Shown in pieces: positions 27,279 to 36,247 of a stretch of 64,000 nucleotides of DNA. The stretch's first letter is position 1. Each line of letters opens with the position of its first letter. A model generated the notes under the pieces. It was not told the DNA's origin, ran no database searches, and worked only from the letters and a program-made list of their open reading frames with translations. This DNA comes from DASPSM01 sp036008465 (GTDB lineage Bacteria > Planctomycetota > Planctomycetia > Planctomycetales > Planctomycetaceae), in contig DASYNP010000190.1 of assembly GCA_036008465.1 (NCBI GenBank), positions 1 to 64,000 on the forward strand, read 5' to 3'. The position numbers were made by a program, and so were the translations under genes.

Positions 27279-28817
27279 ATGACTTCGACCGCCTTAGCTT
27301 TCTGCGTTGCGTGCGTTCTGAGTTTGGCGCTAGTCCCGCTTCTCAGGCGGGTCTGCGACCGCTTCAACCTCACCGACCGCCCTGACGGCCATCGCAAGCT
27401 GCACCGGCATCCGGTCGCGCTGGGAGGCGGCGTCGTCGCATTTCTCTCGACGGTCGGCGTCTCGGTGCCGCTCTTGCTGCTGCGGCGCGACGTCGCGCAG
27501 TCACTCCATGAGAGCGGCGGCGACCTGATCGGGCTACTCTTGGCGGGGACCGTGATCGTCCTCGTCGGAGTCATTGATGACGCAGTCGGGCTTCGCGGTC
27601 GGCAGAAACTGCTCGGACAAATGATCGCGTGCTGCGTTTTGATTGCCTGCGGTCTGGTCATCGAACGGATCCAGTTATTTGCGTGGACGGTCGACCTCGG
27701 CCTGCTCAGCATTCCGGTGACGCTGATTTGGCTGCTCACTGCCATCAACGCCATCAACCTGCTCGACGGGATCAATGGCCTGGCGGCGACGATCGGGATC
27801 ATCGACTCGCTCGCCATTTCGGTCTTGTGCGTCATGAACCTGCATCGCGCTCACTCGCTGGTCGCGGCGGCCTTTGCCGGAAGCTTGTTTGGCTTCCTGC
27901 GATACAACTTCCCCCAGGCCAGGATGTTTCTGGGCGATGCGGGGAGCATGCTGATCGGTCTGGTGGTCGGGGCGCTTGCGGTTGAAACGGCCCACAAGGG
28001 GCCGGGAACGGTGCTCTTGGCCGCCGCGCCCGTGTGCTTAATGACCATTCCACTGTTCGATTCCGCGGCGGCCATGATTCGCCGCAAGCTGACCGGCCGC
28101 AGCATCTTCAGCGGGGACCGCGCCCACCTGCAGCATCGGCTGCTGGAGCGATTCGGCAACACGCGCGCCGTGGGAATCGTGGCGCTGTGCTGCGGCGCCA
28201 CGGCAGTCGCGGCGCTGGCCAGCATCATCTGGAGAAACGAATTGGTGGCCGTCGTCAGCGCCGCGGCGATCATGGTGATGTTTGTCGTTTCGAGAATGTT
28301 CGGCCATGCGGAGCTGCGATTGCTCGCATCCCGCACACAGTCGCTCGTGCGGTCATTTTTCCGAATCAACGGACGATCGGCCGGGCCAGTGACGCAATCG
28401 AAGGTCCATTTTCAGGGCAACTGCGAGTGGGAGCTGCTGTGGACGGGCCTGCAAGAGGCGGCCGAGGAATTGCCGATCAGCAGTATCGAGCTCAGCGTCA
28501 ATGCGCCGATCATCCAAGAAGGCTTTCACGCCTCTTGGACGCGCCATGCGGCCGAGTTCGAGCACGTCTGGCGCTGTGAGCTGCCGTTGCTGGCCGCCGG
28601 GCACCACATCGGCCACCTCCGGGCCATCGGCGAGCGTTCGTCAAAGATGCCCGCCGGCGCCCTCGAAAAGACCTTGCTCCTCTTCGAGACGTTCGAGGCA
28701 CAATTGGAAATGATGTTTGTTCAATCCAGGAACGAGGAGCAAGCAACGAGTTCTGAACGTCCCCGCCTCGCGACGTCGGCTGTTCTTGCTGCATCCGCCG
28801 AAACCAGCACAACGTAA
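27279..28817 (+). CDS. Undecaprenyl-phosphate N-acetylhexosamine-1-phosphate transferase (WecA/TagO type) with C-terminal extension
   Basis: 512 residues. Residues 1-345 are a polytopic MraY/WecA-family domain with the catalytic motifs GVIDDAVGLR (97-106), NLLDGINGLAA (160-170), FLGDAGSML (217-225) and the GDRAHLQHRL loop (279-288). The enzyme moves a sugar-1-phosphate from a UDP-sugar to undecaprenyl phosphate, starting repeat-unit synthesis at the membrane. Residues ~345-512 are an extra soluble domain (WELLWTGLQEAAEEL, HASWTRH, AAGHHIGHLRAIGE) absent from E. coli WecA. It has a GAF/sensor-like alternation but I cannot name it. Followed after 6 bases by epsI, so co-transcribed. Confidence 0.92.
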   Translation: MTSTALAFCVACVLSLALVPLLRRVCDRFNLTDRPDGHRKLHRHPVALGGGVVAFLSTVGVSVPLLLLRRDVAQSLHESGGDLIGLLLAGTVIVLVGVIDDAVGLRGRQKLLGQMIACCVLIACGLVIERIQLFAWTVDLGLLSIPVTLIWLLTAINAINLLDGINGLAATIGIIDSLAISVLCVMNLHRAHSLVAAAFAGSLFGFLRYNFPQARMFLGDAGSMLIGLVVGALAVETAHKGPGTVLLAAAPVCLMTIPLFDSAAAMIRRKLTGRSIFSGDRAHLQHRLLERFGNTRAVGIVALCCGATAVAALASIIWRNELVAVVSAAAIMVMFVVSRMFGHAELRLLASRTQSLVRSFFRINGRSAGPVTQSKVHFQGNCEWELLWTGLQEAAEELPISSIELSVNAPIIQEGFHASWTRHAAEFEHVWRCELPLLAAGHHIGHLRAIGERSSKMPAGALEKTLLLFETFEAQLEMMFVQSRNEEQATSSERPRLATSAVLAASAETSTT

Positions 28818-28823
28818 ACGCCT

Positions 28824-29507
28824 ATGACACAAGTTCAAGTCCCCAAACCCCCGGCCGACGAAACACGACCGCCGCAGCCAAAAGCACCCGGCATCACCAA
28901 GTACGTTTGGATCACACTCGCGATCGTCGCGCTGACGCAGCTACCTGGTTTCGCACTTCACTCGTCCTTCGTTGCATCGGCCGTGCGGCCGCCGCGCCAG
29001 CACTTGTCGGAATTGCCCCTCGTGATCGGGCCGTGGACCGGGATCTCGACTGAGCTTGATCCCAGGCTTTTCGCCGCCGTCGGAGCCGACGAACAAATCA
29101 ACCGGCAATACAAAAACCCCACCGGTGCCACGACCACGATGCATTGTGCCACGTGGACGTCGCTCAATCCGGGGATGCCGCACGGTCCCGATTTGTGCTA
29201 CGGGAGCGCAGGATGGAAATTGGCGCAGTCGCACACTCGTGTGTTGTCCGATCGGCCCGATGTCACGGTCGGAGTGCAAAAGTTCGAGCGCGCGGGCCAA
29301 CAAGTGGTCGTGGTCTACTGGTATCAAATGGACGATCGAGGCTTCGTCGATCGGTCAGGTTGGCGCCAGATGCGCCGAGCACAATGGGGCCACCGCGAGT
29401 GGCCGCCGCTGTCCAAAATTCTTCTGCAGAGTACCGACGCGGAGGACGCGGAGGCCAGGCTCCTGGAAATCGCGGCTCACGTCTACGATTTTATTTCCAA
29501 AGTGTAA
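28824..29507 (+). CDS. epsI: Exosortase-associated protein EpsI (DUF3485)
   Basis: 227 residues. A Pro-rich N-terminus is followed by one membrane segment (~26-45) and a periplasmic EpsI domain: LSELPLVIGPWTG, then LDP, a TMHCATW strand, HGPDLCYGSAGW and QQVVVVYWYQMDDR. The HxPxxCY-like signature is the family hallmark. EpsI is found either fused to or next to exosortases and is needed for the coupled exopolysaccharide system in some bacteria; its chemistry is unknown. Here it is separate from the exosortase, three genes downstream. The stop lies 3 bases before the next start. Confidence 0.9.
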   Translation: MTQVQVPKPPADETRPPQPKAPGITKYVWITLAIVALTQLPGFALHSSFVASAVRPPRQHLSELPLVIGPWTGISTELDPRLFAAVGADEQINRQYKNPTGATTTMHCATWTSLNPGMPHGPDLCYGSAGWKLAQSHTRVLSDRPDVTVGVQKFERAGQQVVVVYWYQMDDRGFVDRSGWRQMRRAQWGHREWPPLSKILLQSTDAEDAEARLLEIAAHVYDFISKV

Positions 29508-29510
29508 CGC

Positions 29511-31826
29511 GTGCTGACACCCAGCTCTTCAGTGGCGGACGGCTCCGAAGTGCGTCCGTCCGTCGCTCTGCCTGAAGCCGATCGGCGTGATCGGGCGGCC
29601 TCTTGGGCGACCGCACCGGATACTTCCGGGCGGCCCTCGATTCTCGTTCTCAACCGCTCGTATTGGCCGGACGCCGAAGCGACGGGGCAGCTCCTTACCG
29701 AGTTGTGCGAGGACCTGTCGGAAACGTTCGACGTGACGGTCATCGCGGGGCAACCCAATCAAAATCCCCAGGGGGCTCAATTCAAGCGCTGGGGCGCGGA
29801 GCGGCACCAGGGTGTAACCATTCGCAGGGTGCCGCACCTGAAGCTGGGCAAACGCTCGCTCGTGGCTCGCGGACTGAACATGATCACGTACTTTGCGTGG
29901 GCAGCAGGGCTCGCGACCTTCGGTAGCCGCCCTGACGTCGTAATCGTCGAGACCGATCCGTTTCTCTTGCCGTTGCTCGGTCGGTGTCTCAAATGGCGGC
30001 ACCGCTGCAAGTTAGTCGTCTACTTGCAGGACATCTATCCCGACATCGCCATTGCGATGGGCAAAGTACGGGAGGGATGGTTGACTCGATTTCTGCGGCG
30101 GCGACTCGTCGCAGCTTACCGAGCGGCTGATCGAGTGATTGTGCTCGGGGCGGACATGCGGGCGGTGCTGACTGATGGAGGAGTTCCTGCCGATCGCATC
30201 ACCTGCCTGCCAAATTGGGTCGACACAACGCGGATCTACCCGGTTAAGACTGGGAATGAGTTTCGGTTGCGCGAGCACCTCGATGGTCAATTCGTGGTGA
30301 TGTATTCGGGCAACATCGGGCTCTGCCAGAATCTGGATGAGGTTCTGGCGGCGGCCGAACGGCTGCGGTTTCGACGAGACGTCCAGTTTGTGATGGTCGG
30401 CGATGGTGCCTCGCGGGCGCGTCTGGAACAATCGTCCCGCGAGCGACAGTTATCCAACGTGAGGTTTCTGCCGTACCAACCACTCGCCACGCTCGCTCAC
30501 AGCCTAAGCGCGGCGGATCTCCATCTGGTGCCGCTCGATGCTCGAGTCACGGGACGCGTGGTCCCGAGCAAGCTCTACGGGATCCTCGCAGCGGGAGCGC
30601 CGGCTTTGGTGGTGGCTGATGAGCGGTCAGAAGCCAGTCGGGTGATTCGAGACGCTGCTGCCGGCCGAGTCGTCCCCCCCGGAAATCCGGAACGGCTCGC
30701 GGAAATGATCGCCTGGTGCGCCGACCACCGGAGTGAGCTGGAAGTGATGGGGCGCCGTGGGCGCCGGCTCGCCGAGCAAGAGTACGATCGCAAGACTGCA
30801 ACCGGCCGGTTCGCCAAATTGCTGAATAACGTTCTTGCAGGAAATCCCGCAGGTGACTTGGACGCCACGTGGATCCGCGACATTGGGGCGCTGCGCCGAA
30901 AGAACCGGGTGTCGCGACTCTCGCGCTCCGTATTCCCTCGCTCGCGCGCGAGCTTTCTTAAAGGAAAGCGAATCCTCGTGACTGGCGGGCCCGGCTTTCT
31001 CAGTCGGTCCGTTTGTCGCAGCCTGCGACGGTTTGAGCCGACCGAGATCGTCGTGCCGCGCCGCGCGAAGTGCGACCTTCGGAAGAGGGGGCAAATCCGC
31101 TCGCTGATTTTCGACGCCGACCCGCAGGTGATTGTCCATCTCGCAACCGTGGGCGACTGTGATGGTCCCGATTCTCTTCATCCCGACCAACAGAACGCGC
31201 TCGTGGGACCCCAACTGATGGAGGAAGCGCGGCTCGCGGGCGTTGGAAAATTCGTCGCAGTCGGGAGCTTAGATCCGCAACGAAAGGATAAGGCGTGGGA
31301 TCAACAGCCCGCACTTAACGTCGTGACGCTTTTGCCCGTCGAGCTTTACGGCCCGCGAGACGACTTCGATCCCGAATCGAGCGGCATGATCCCTACTCTA
31401 ATCCGCAAGGCGGTTGAAGCCCGAGACGCCGGACGGGATCACGTTACCGTGTCGGGGTCAGGAAGCACGTCCCAGGAGTTCCTGTTTGTTCGCGACGCCG
31501 CCAAGGCCATAGCACTGGCTGCAGAGCACTACGATAACCCTGAACCCGTCGACCTCTGCAGCGGACAGAAAATCACCAACTGCGAGCTAGCCGAAATCAT
31601 CTGTGAACTCTGTGGATTTGTCGGGGAAATCCGCTGGGTCGGTACCGAGCCCGACGGCCCACCACGCCCTTGTGTCGAAACAAAAACTGCCGAACGCGAG
31701 TTCGGTTTTAGAGCGTCGACCGCATTGCGCGACGGATTAATTGAAACGATCGCATGGTATGAGCGCCATCGAGATGGCAGGAAAAGCTCGAGTCTTTCTG
31801 ACGTAGACTCACGCCAGATCCAGTGA
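29511..31826 (+). CDS. Fusion: GT4 glycosyltransferase + GDP-L-fucose-synthase-like SDR domain without catalytic Tyr/Lys
   Basis: 771 residues from GTG 29511. Residues ~40-440 are a WbuB-like GT-B glycosyltransferase (LVVYLQDIYPDIAIAMG, MYSGNIGLCQN, VPSKLYGILAAGAPAL). Residues ~483-765 align with GDP-fucose synthase (Fcl/WcaG): VTGGPGFLSRS cofactor loop, ELYGPRDDFDPESSGMIPTL, GSGSTSQEFLFVRDAA and a C-terminal EPDGPPRP. Between AVGSLDP (~586) and the LLPVELYG strand only about 17 residues remain where Fcl has about 50, so the catalytic YxxxK and the active-site Cys segment are deleted in frame. The second domain is probably a non-catalytic partner or binding domain. The next gene is gmd, whose product Fcl normally uses. 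No intact fcl occurs in the window. Confidence 0.85.
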   Translation: MLTPSSSVADGSEVRPSVALPEADRRDRAASWATAPDTSGRPSILVLNRSYWPDAEATGQLLTELCEDLSETFDVTVIAGQPNQNPQGAQFKRWGAERHQGVTIRRVPHLKLGKRSLVARGLNMITYFAWAAGLATFGSRPDVVIVETDPFLLPLLGRCLKWRHRCKLVVYLQDIYPDIAIAMGKVREGWLTRFLRRRLVAAYRAADRVIVLGADMRAVLTDGGVPADRITCLPNWVDTTRIYPVKTGNEFRLREHLDGQFVVMYSGNIGLCQNLDEVLAAAERLRFRRDVQFVMVGDGASRARLEQSSRERQLSNVRFLPYQPLATLAHSLSAADLHLVPLDARVTGRVVPSKLYGILAAGAPALVVADERSEASRVIRDAAAGRVVPPGNPERLAEMIAWCADHRSELEVMGRRGRRLAEQEYDRKTATGRFAKLLNNVLAGNPAGDLDATWIRDIGALRRKNRVSRLSRSVFPRSRASFLKGKRILVTGGPGFLSRSVCRSLRRFEPTEIVVPRRAKCDLRKRGQIRSLIFDADPQVIVHLATVGDCDGPDSLHPDQQNALVGPQLMEEARLAGVGKFVAVGSLDPQRKDKAWDQQPALNVVTLLPVELYGPRDDFDPESSGMIPTLIRKAVEARDAGRDHVTVSGSGSTSQEFLFVRDAAKAIALAAEHYDNPEPVDLCSGQKITNCELAEIICELCGFVGEIRWVGTEPDGPPRPCVETKTAEREFGFRASTALRDGLIETIAWYERHRDGRKSSSLSDVDSRQIQ

Positions 31827-32038
31827 GTCACCATATCTCCTGCAATCGATGTGAGGCTCCCATTGCTGTTAACTCTCGACTCGGCGGCCTCGAACCCCTC
31901 GCGGGATTGCCAATCCTCCGCGGTCGGCCGACTCGAGAACTCTCTGAGGTTTCACCCCTAACGTCCAAAGCGAACAGCCGATCACGACTCACCCGGCAGT
32001 GAAATAACGGACATTGATGGGGGCATTTTGATGGTTCC

Positions 32039-32045
32039 AAAGGAG
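32039..32045 (+). promoter_or_regulatory. Ribosome binding site deciding the gmd start
   Basis: AAAGGAG lies about 9 bases before ATG 32055. The upstream in-frame ATG at 32031 has no such site. Confidence 0.7.
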
Positions 32046-32054
32046 CATTCTTCT

Positions 32055-33107
32055 ATGCCTGTTCCCGCCTCATCGCGCCGCGCCTTAATTACCGGAATCA
32101 CCGGCCAGGACGGTTCTTACCTGGCCGAATTGCTGCTCGACAAAGGATACGAGGTGCACGGGATTATCCGCCGGGCCAGCACGTTCAACACGGGGCGAAT
32201 TGAGCATCTGTATCAGGACCCGCACGAGCTCGGCCCAAACCTGCTTCTGCATTATGGTGACCTGGCCGATGGCCAGAGCCTCACGAACCTTGTTCTCGAT
32301 GTCGAGCCCGACGAGATCTACAACCTCGCCGCCCAAAGCCACGTCCGTGTGTCGTTCGACAATCCTCTGTACACGGTCGACATCACGGCCGACGGGGCCT
32401 TGCGAATCCTCGAGGCGGCCCGCCAATTGAACAAGCGCAAGAGCGTCCGGGTCTACCAGGCCTCCTCAAGCGAGATGTTCGGCGACGTGCGAGAAGTTCC
32501 GCAGACCGAGGCCACACCGTTTTATCCCCGCAGCCCCTACGCCTGCGCCAAGGTCTTCGCCTTTCACCAGACGGTGAATTATCGCGAGGCATACGATCTG
32601 TTTGCCTGCAACGGCATTCTCTTCAATCATGAGTCACCCCGCCGAGGCGAGACGTTCGTGACCCGTAAGATCACCCGTGCGGCAACGCGCATCAAAGAGG
32701 GTCTTCAGGACAAGCTTTTTTTGGGAAACCTCGATTCCAAGCGCGATTGGGGCTATGCCAAGGAGTACGTCGAGGCCATGTGGCTAATGCTGCAAGCTGA
32801 GGAACCCAGAGACTATGTCATCGCCACCAACGAAACGCACACCATCCGCGAGTTTTTGACGCTCTGTTTCCAACACCTCGAACTCAATTGCGAGGATTAC
32901 GTCGAGATCGATCCCCGCTACTTCCGTCCGACGGAAGTGAACTTGCTTTTGGGCGACTACAGTAAGGCCCGCGATCTTCTCGGCTGGGAACCGCGAACCA
33001 CCTTTTCTCAGCTTGTCCAGCTCATGGTCGAAGCCGACTGGGAACTCGCCAAAGAGGAGAGCTTTTCGAAGACCTACGCCAGTACGCGCGGCGACTTGGT
33101 GAGGTAA
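32055..33107 (+). CDS. gmd: GDP-mannose 4,6-dehydratase
   Basis: 350 residues from ATG 32055, fixed by the AAAGGAG just upstream. NADP-binding TGITGQDGSYLAE at the start, YNLAAQSHVRVSFD, the catalytic SSSEMFG and YACAK (YxxxK), and the LFNHESPRRGETFVTRK segment are all diagnostic. It converts GDP-mannose to GDP-4-keto-6-deoxymannose in the cytosol, the common precursor of GDP-L-fucose, GDP-rhamnose and GDP-perosamine. Downstream candidates for use are the GT11 fucosyltransferase at 44017 and the DegT aminotransferases at 41620 and 61752. A ~230-base gap from the previous gene suggests its own promoter. Confidence 0.97.
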   Translation: MPVPASSRRALITGITGQDGSYLAELLLDKGYEVHGIIRRASTFNTGRIEHLYQDPHELGPNLLLHYGDLADGQSLTNLVLDVEPDEIYNLAAQSHVRVSFDNPLYTVDITADGALRILEAARQLNKRKSVRVYQASSSEMFGDVREVPQTEATPFYPRSPYACAKVFAFHQTVNYREAYDLFACNGILFNHESPRRGETFVTRKITRAATRIKEGLQDKLFLGNLDSKRDWGYAKEYVEAMWLMLQAEEPRDYVIATNETHTIREFLTLCFQHLELNCEDYVEIDPRYFRPTEVNLLLGDYSKARDLLGWEPRTTFSQLVQLMVEADWELAKEESFSKTYASTRGDLVR

Positions 33108-33193
33108 CATCAATATCCGAGCAGAGTTCCCTTGTGTCGCTGACGTGAACTCGAAGTCGGGAAGCTGCTCGGGGTCGGTGCGGTGTTACTGGA

Positions 33194-36100
33194 TTGCGGT
33201 CAGTGTCTCTTCTGAAGAAAATCTCGCTGCTGACGCTGTCACTGTTGGCGACCGGTGTTTGCGCAGCTGAGGCTCAAGAAACCGCTCTTCCCATCCGCTA
33301 TACGATTGGGGAGCCGGGGCGCGTCTCCCTGGCGGTCTATGACGCCACGGGCCGCATGGTTCGCCCGATCCACTACGGCCAACTCCATGTTCCGGGCCAA
33401 TACACCGTCCTCTGGGACGGACTCGACCGTTACGGGGACCCGCTGCCTGCGGGGAGCTACGAATGGCGCCTGTTGCGAACCCCCGGTTTTGGCCGCGAAT
33501 TCCTGGTGAACGTCGGAGTTAACACTCCCTGGTCGCCGTTCGATGTTTGGCCGGGCAATCACTTTGGACCCAACGTCGCCTTGATCGACCCGGTGGACGG
33601 TGGTCTCTACGTCGGTTCGGTTTCTTCGGAAGGGCCGCCGAGCATCGTCAAGATTGCGATTGATGGGAGCAAGAAGTTCTGGGACGACCAATCGTTGGGT
33701 TATTCCGCCCCGATAACCTCGAACGGGTTGTGCGGGCTGGCCAGAGTCGGGGTCCCGCTGTTCTACCTTGTCGGCACTCAGCTCTATGTCCGCGACCCAG
33801 CGACCTTCGAGAACATGGCTCACGCCGGACATTCTGAATTTACGAGCGGCCTCTTTGCTGACCTGACTCACGCCGGGGATACCCAGACGAAGTTCTCTTC
33901 GATGCGCTTAGCTGGTGGCGCGGATTTTCTGGCCATCACTTATCAGAACTACAACGAGATTAGGTTCACTTGGCCGGTCGGTCCGAACATCGTGAAAGAC
34001 ATTACAGTCAGCGTGCCGAATCCGGTGGACGTAACGGCTGGGGCGGGAGAGACGGCCTACGTCCTGGCGAACGGCGGCACCAGCATCGTCAAGGTGGATC
34101 TGACGACCAACGCGGTGACCACCATCGCCAGTGGGCTGCCAACGCTTAAGTTCCTGTCCTACGACCAGTCGAGCGGCGACATCTTCGTTTCGGACGGCAA
34201 TTACGTCCAAAACTTCTCAATGCAACTGACGCGACTCGGCAGGAATTGCGGCAATCCGAATGGCCGGACATACGGAGTTTTCAGCGCCACCGATTTCGGC
34301 AACATCCTCGACCTGAAAGCGGACGGCAAGGGCGGTTTTGTCACAGTCGAACAGTTCCCCCGGAGAGTCGCGCATTTCCGCGGACGTGAGAAGCACGAGT
34401 TGGTCAATCAATGGTTCGGCGGAACTCAATGGGGATCGCTTGCGACAATCGACCCCACCGAGCCGACGATTGTGTATCTGCCGACGGATCCGAGGCACCT
34501 GGGCCGCGGCAAAATCGACTACAAAACAAAGACGTGGACCCTCACACACCTCTACGAGCAAGTCAGTCATAGCTCATGGAATGTCGGAAGCTCGTTCCAT
34601 CCCGATATCTTGCCTGCCGGGGGAGAGAGAAGCTTCTGGGAGGTTCGGCATGTGGCCGGCCGAACGTTTCTGCTCAATCGGGGAGCCGGACTTGCTGCTG
34701 GGAGCGTGACCGTCCTGCGAGTCGACGACGAAAAGAACAGGCTGCTCCCGGTGGCTTATCTCGGTGGCCTGCATCCCACAATTGGCCATCCCGACGTCTA
34801 TCTTGCTGCTCTCAAGCGAATGGGGATCAGGTACCCATTGGCTGCGGGTCCCACGCACCGCGCGTTCTCCTGGTCTGACACGAACGAGAATGGGCTCGTG
34901 GATCCGGAGGAGATTTCGCTGGCGTCGGTGGGCATTCGATATGGCTCTTACTCCTGCTCCGTCGGACAGAATTGGGACATCACGTGCCCAATCGATTCGC
35001 GTGGGTCGGCCTGGTCGGTCATTCCCAATGAAGGCACTTTGGAATGCCCGAGGTGGAACTGGGACCACGCGCGTCCCGGCGACGGCCGCTACTCGATCCG
35101 CCAACGCGAGGTGCTGCACCCCATTGCCACGAGCATTTACCGCGACAAATCGGGCGGCACGTACCTGACCGTGAATAATCGCCTCCGCGAATGGGATCTC
35201 CGCGACGTGCCTCCGATGAACTGGCCGAACAACAAAAGCCACTCCAGCCGGCTGATCAAATGGGATCAGCAGGAGGTCGAGAGTTTTTCGGTCGGCAGGC
35301 ACACCGACAACAAGTCGGGCGCAGCGGGAGAGTTTTCGGAGGTCCGTGCCGTCCTTGCAGAAGTCAAGGAGTGCCTGGTCGTGATGGATGCTTGTTCCCC
35401 CGCCGGCGTCTGGACTCGCGATGGCTTGTACGCGGGCGCGTTCAACGACGACGTCGGCCTCCCCACAAAGCTCGAAGGTTGGAAAGCCGTCGCCTATCGC
35501 AAGCGGCCGCACGATGACAATCAATGGGGACAAGTGATTGAAACACCGGCGGGTGACGTGTTGTGGGGCCAGATGCGCGACAACAGTACGCCGTTCTTCC
35601 GAATTACTGGTTGGAAGAATTGGGAACGCCAGCACGGCCAGTTCACGCTCAAAATGAGCACGCCATCCGCCAAGCGAAGAGGGTCCGGGCTCGTGGGGAC
35701 CTATTTCGCAACGCCCGACGTGGCCGGCAAACCGATCTTCACCGAAGTCGATCCGGTGATCCAGTTCGGGCCGATGCGGGGCGACCACCGACAGGTTCCC
35801 GCCGGTCTTAGCTGGTTCAATCAGCGCGATCCCAGGCTGGTCTCACAAAAGGCCCCCGTCTCAGTTCGTTGGACCGGATGGGTCGAGGGCCCTCTCAGCG
35901 AAGACTTCACGTTTCAAGTCTACATTTACGGGCTTGGACGCTCGGGCGCGCGTGTCAGGCTTTGGATTGCCAATAAGCTCCTGATCGACTCGTGGAACGA
36001 CATCACTCTCGAGCAATTCAAGACGAACTGGCCTTACACGCGCGAACTCATCGCCGCGCCAATCCTGCTTCAGGTTGGCAAGCGTATGCCCATCCGAATC

Positions 36101-36247
36101 GAATACGCGACGCCACGCATCGCCGACGCGCATTTGCACCTGTACTGGTCGAGTCCGTCGTTTGATCTTCGGCACGTCCCCAGGGTCTACCTGTACCCCG
36201 ACGAAGCCGATCGCGAGAGTTCCCAGGTGCGGGCAGGTGAAAAGTGA
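33194..36247 (+). CDS. Large secreted protein: FlgD-like Ig domain, propeller-like body, PA14 domain
   Basis: 1017 residues; TTG 33194 or GTG 33203 start. Signal peptide (LLTLSLLATGVCAAEA). Residues ~33-110 resemble a FlgD-type Ig fold (VYDATGRMVRPI, WDGLDRYGDPLPAGSYEWRL). The middle (~120-800) has repeated short strands ending in aromatic residues, suggesting a beta-propeller, plus a calcium-loop sequence DTNENGLVDPEE near residue 560. Residues ~840-1000 are a PA14 domain (GLVGTYF, VRWTGWVEGPLSEDFTFQVY, LIDSW, IRIEY, HLYWSS). PA14 domains bind carbohydrates. The stop overlaps the start of the ABC permease gene (GTGA), so it is translated with the exporter; a role in handling the polysaccharide outside the membrane is inferred. 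Confidence 0.8.
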   Translation: MRSVSLLKKISLLTLSLLATGVCAAEAQETALPIRYTIGEPGRVSLAVYDATGRMVRPIHYGQLHVPGQYTVLWDGLDRYGDPLPAGSYEWRLLRTPGFGREFLVNVGVNTPWSPFDVWPGNHFGPNVALIDPVDGGLYVGSVSSEGPPSIVKIAIDGSKKFWDDQSLGYSAPITSNGLCGLARVGVPLFYLVGTQLYVRDPATFENMAHAGHSEFTSGLFADLTHAGDTQTKFSSMRLAGGADFLAITYQNYNEIRFTWPVGPNIVKDITVSVPNPVDVTAGAGETAYVLANGGTSIVKVDLTTNAVTTIASGLPTLKFLSYDQSSGDIFVSDGNYVQNFSMQLTRLGRNCGNPNGRTYGVFSATDFGNILDLKADGKGGFVTVEQFPRRVAHFRGREKHELVNQWFGGTQWGSLATIDPTEPTIVYLPTDPRHLGRGKIDYKTKTWTLTHLYEQVSHSSWNVGSSFHPDILPAGGERSFWEVRHVAGRTFLLNRGAGLAAGSVTVLRVDDEKNRLLPVAYLGGLHPTIGHPDVYLAALKRMGIRYPLAAGPTHRAFSWSDTNENGLVDPEEISLASVGIRYGSYSCSVGQNWDITCPIDSRGSAWSVIPNEGTLECPRWNWDHARPGDGRYSIRQREVLHPIATSIYRDKSGGTYLTVNNRLREWDLRDVPPMNWPNNKSHSSRLIKWDQQEVESFSVGRHTDNKSGAAGEFSEVRAVLAEVKECLVVMDACSPAGVWTRDGLYAGAFNDDVGLPTKLEGWKAVAYRKRPHDDNQWGQVIETPAGDVLWGQMRDNSTPFFRITGWKNWERQHGQFTLKMSTPSAKRRGSGLVGTYFATPDVAGKPIFTEVDPVIQFGPMRGDHRQVPAGLSWFNQRDPRLVSQKAPVSVRWTGWVEGPLSEDFTFQVYIYGLGRSGARVRLWIANKLLIDSWNDITLEQFKTNWPYTRELIAAPILLQVGKRMPIRIEYATPRIADAHLHLYWSSPSFDLRHVPRVYLYPDEADRESSQVRAGEK

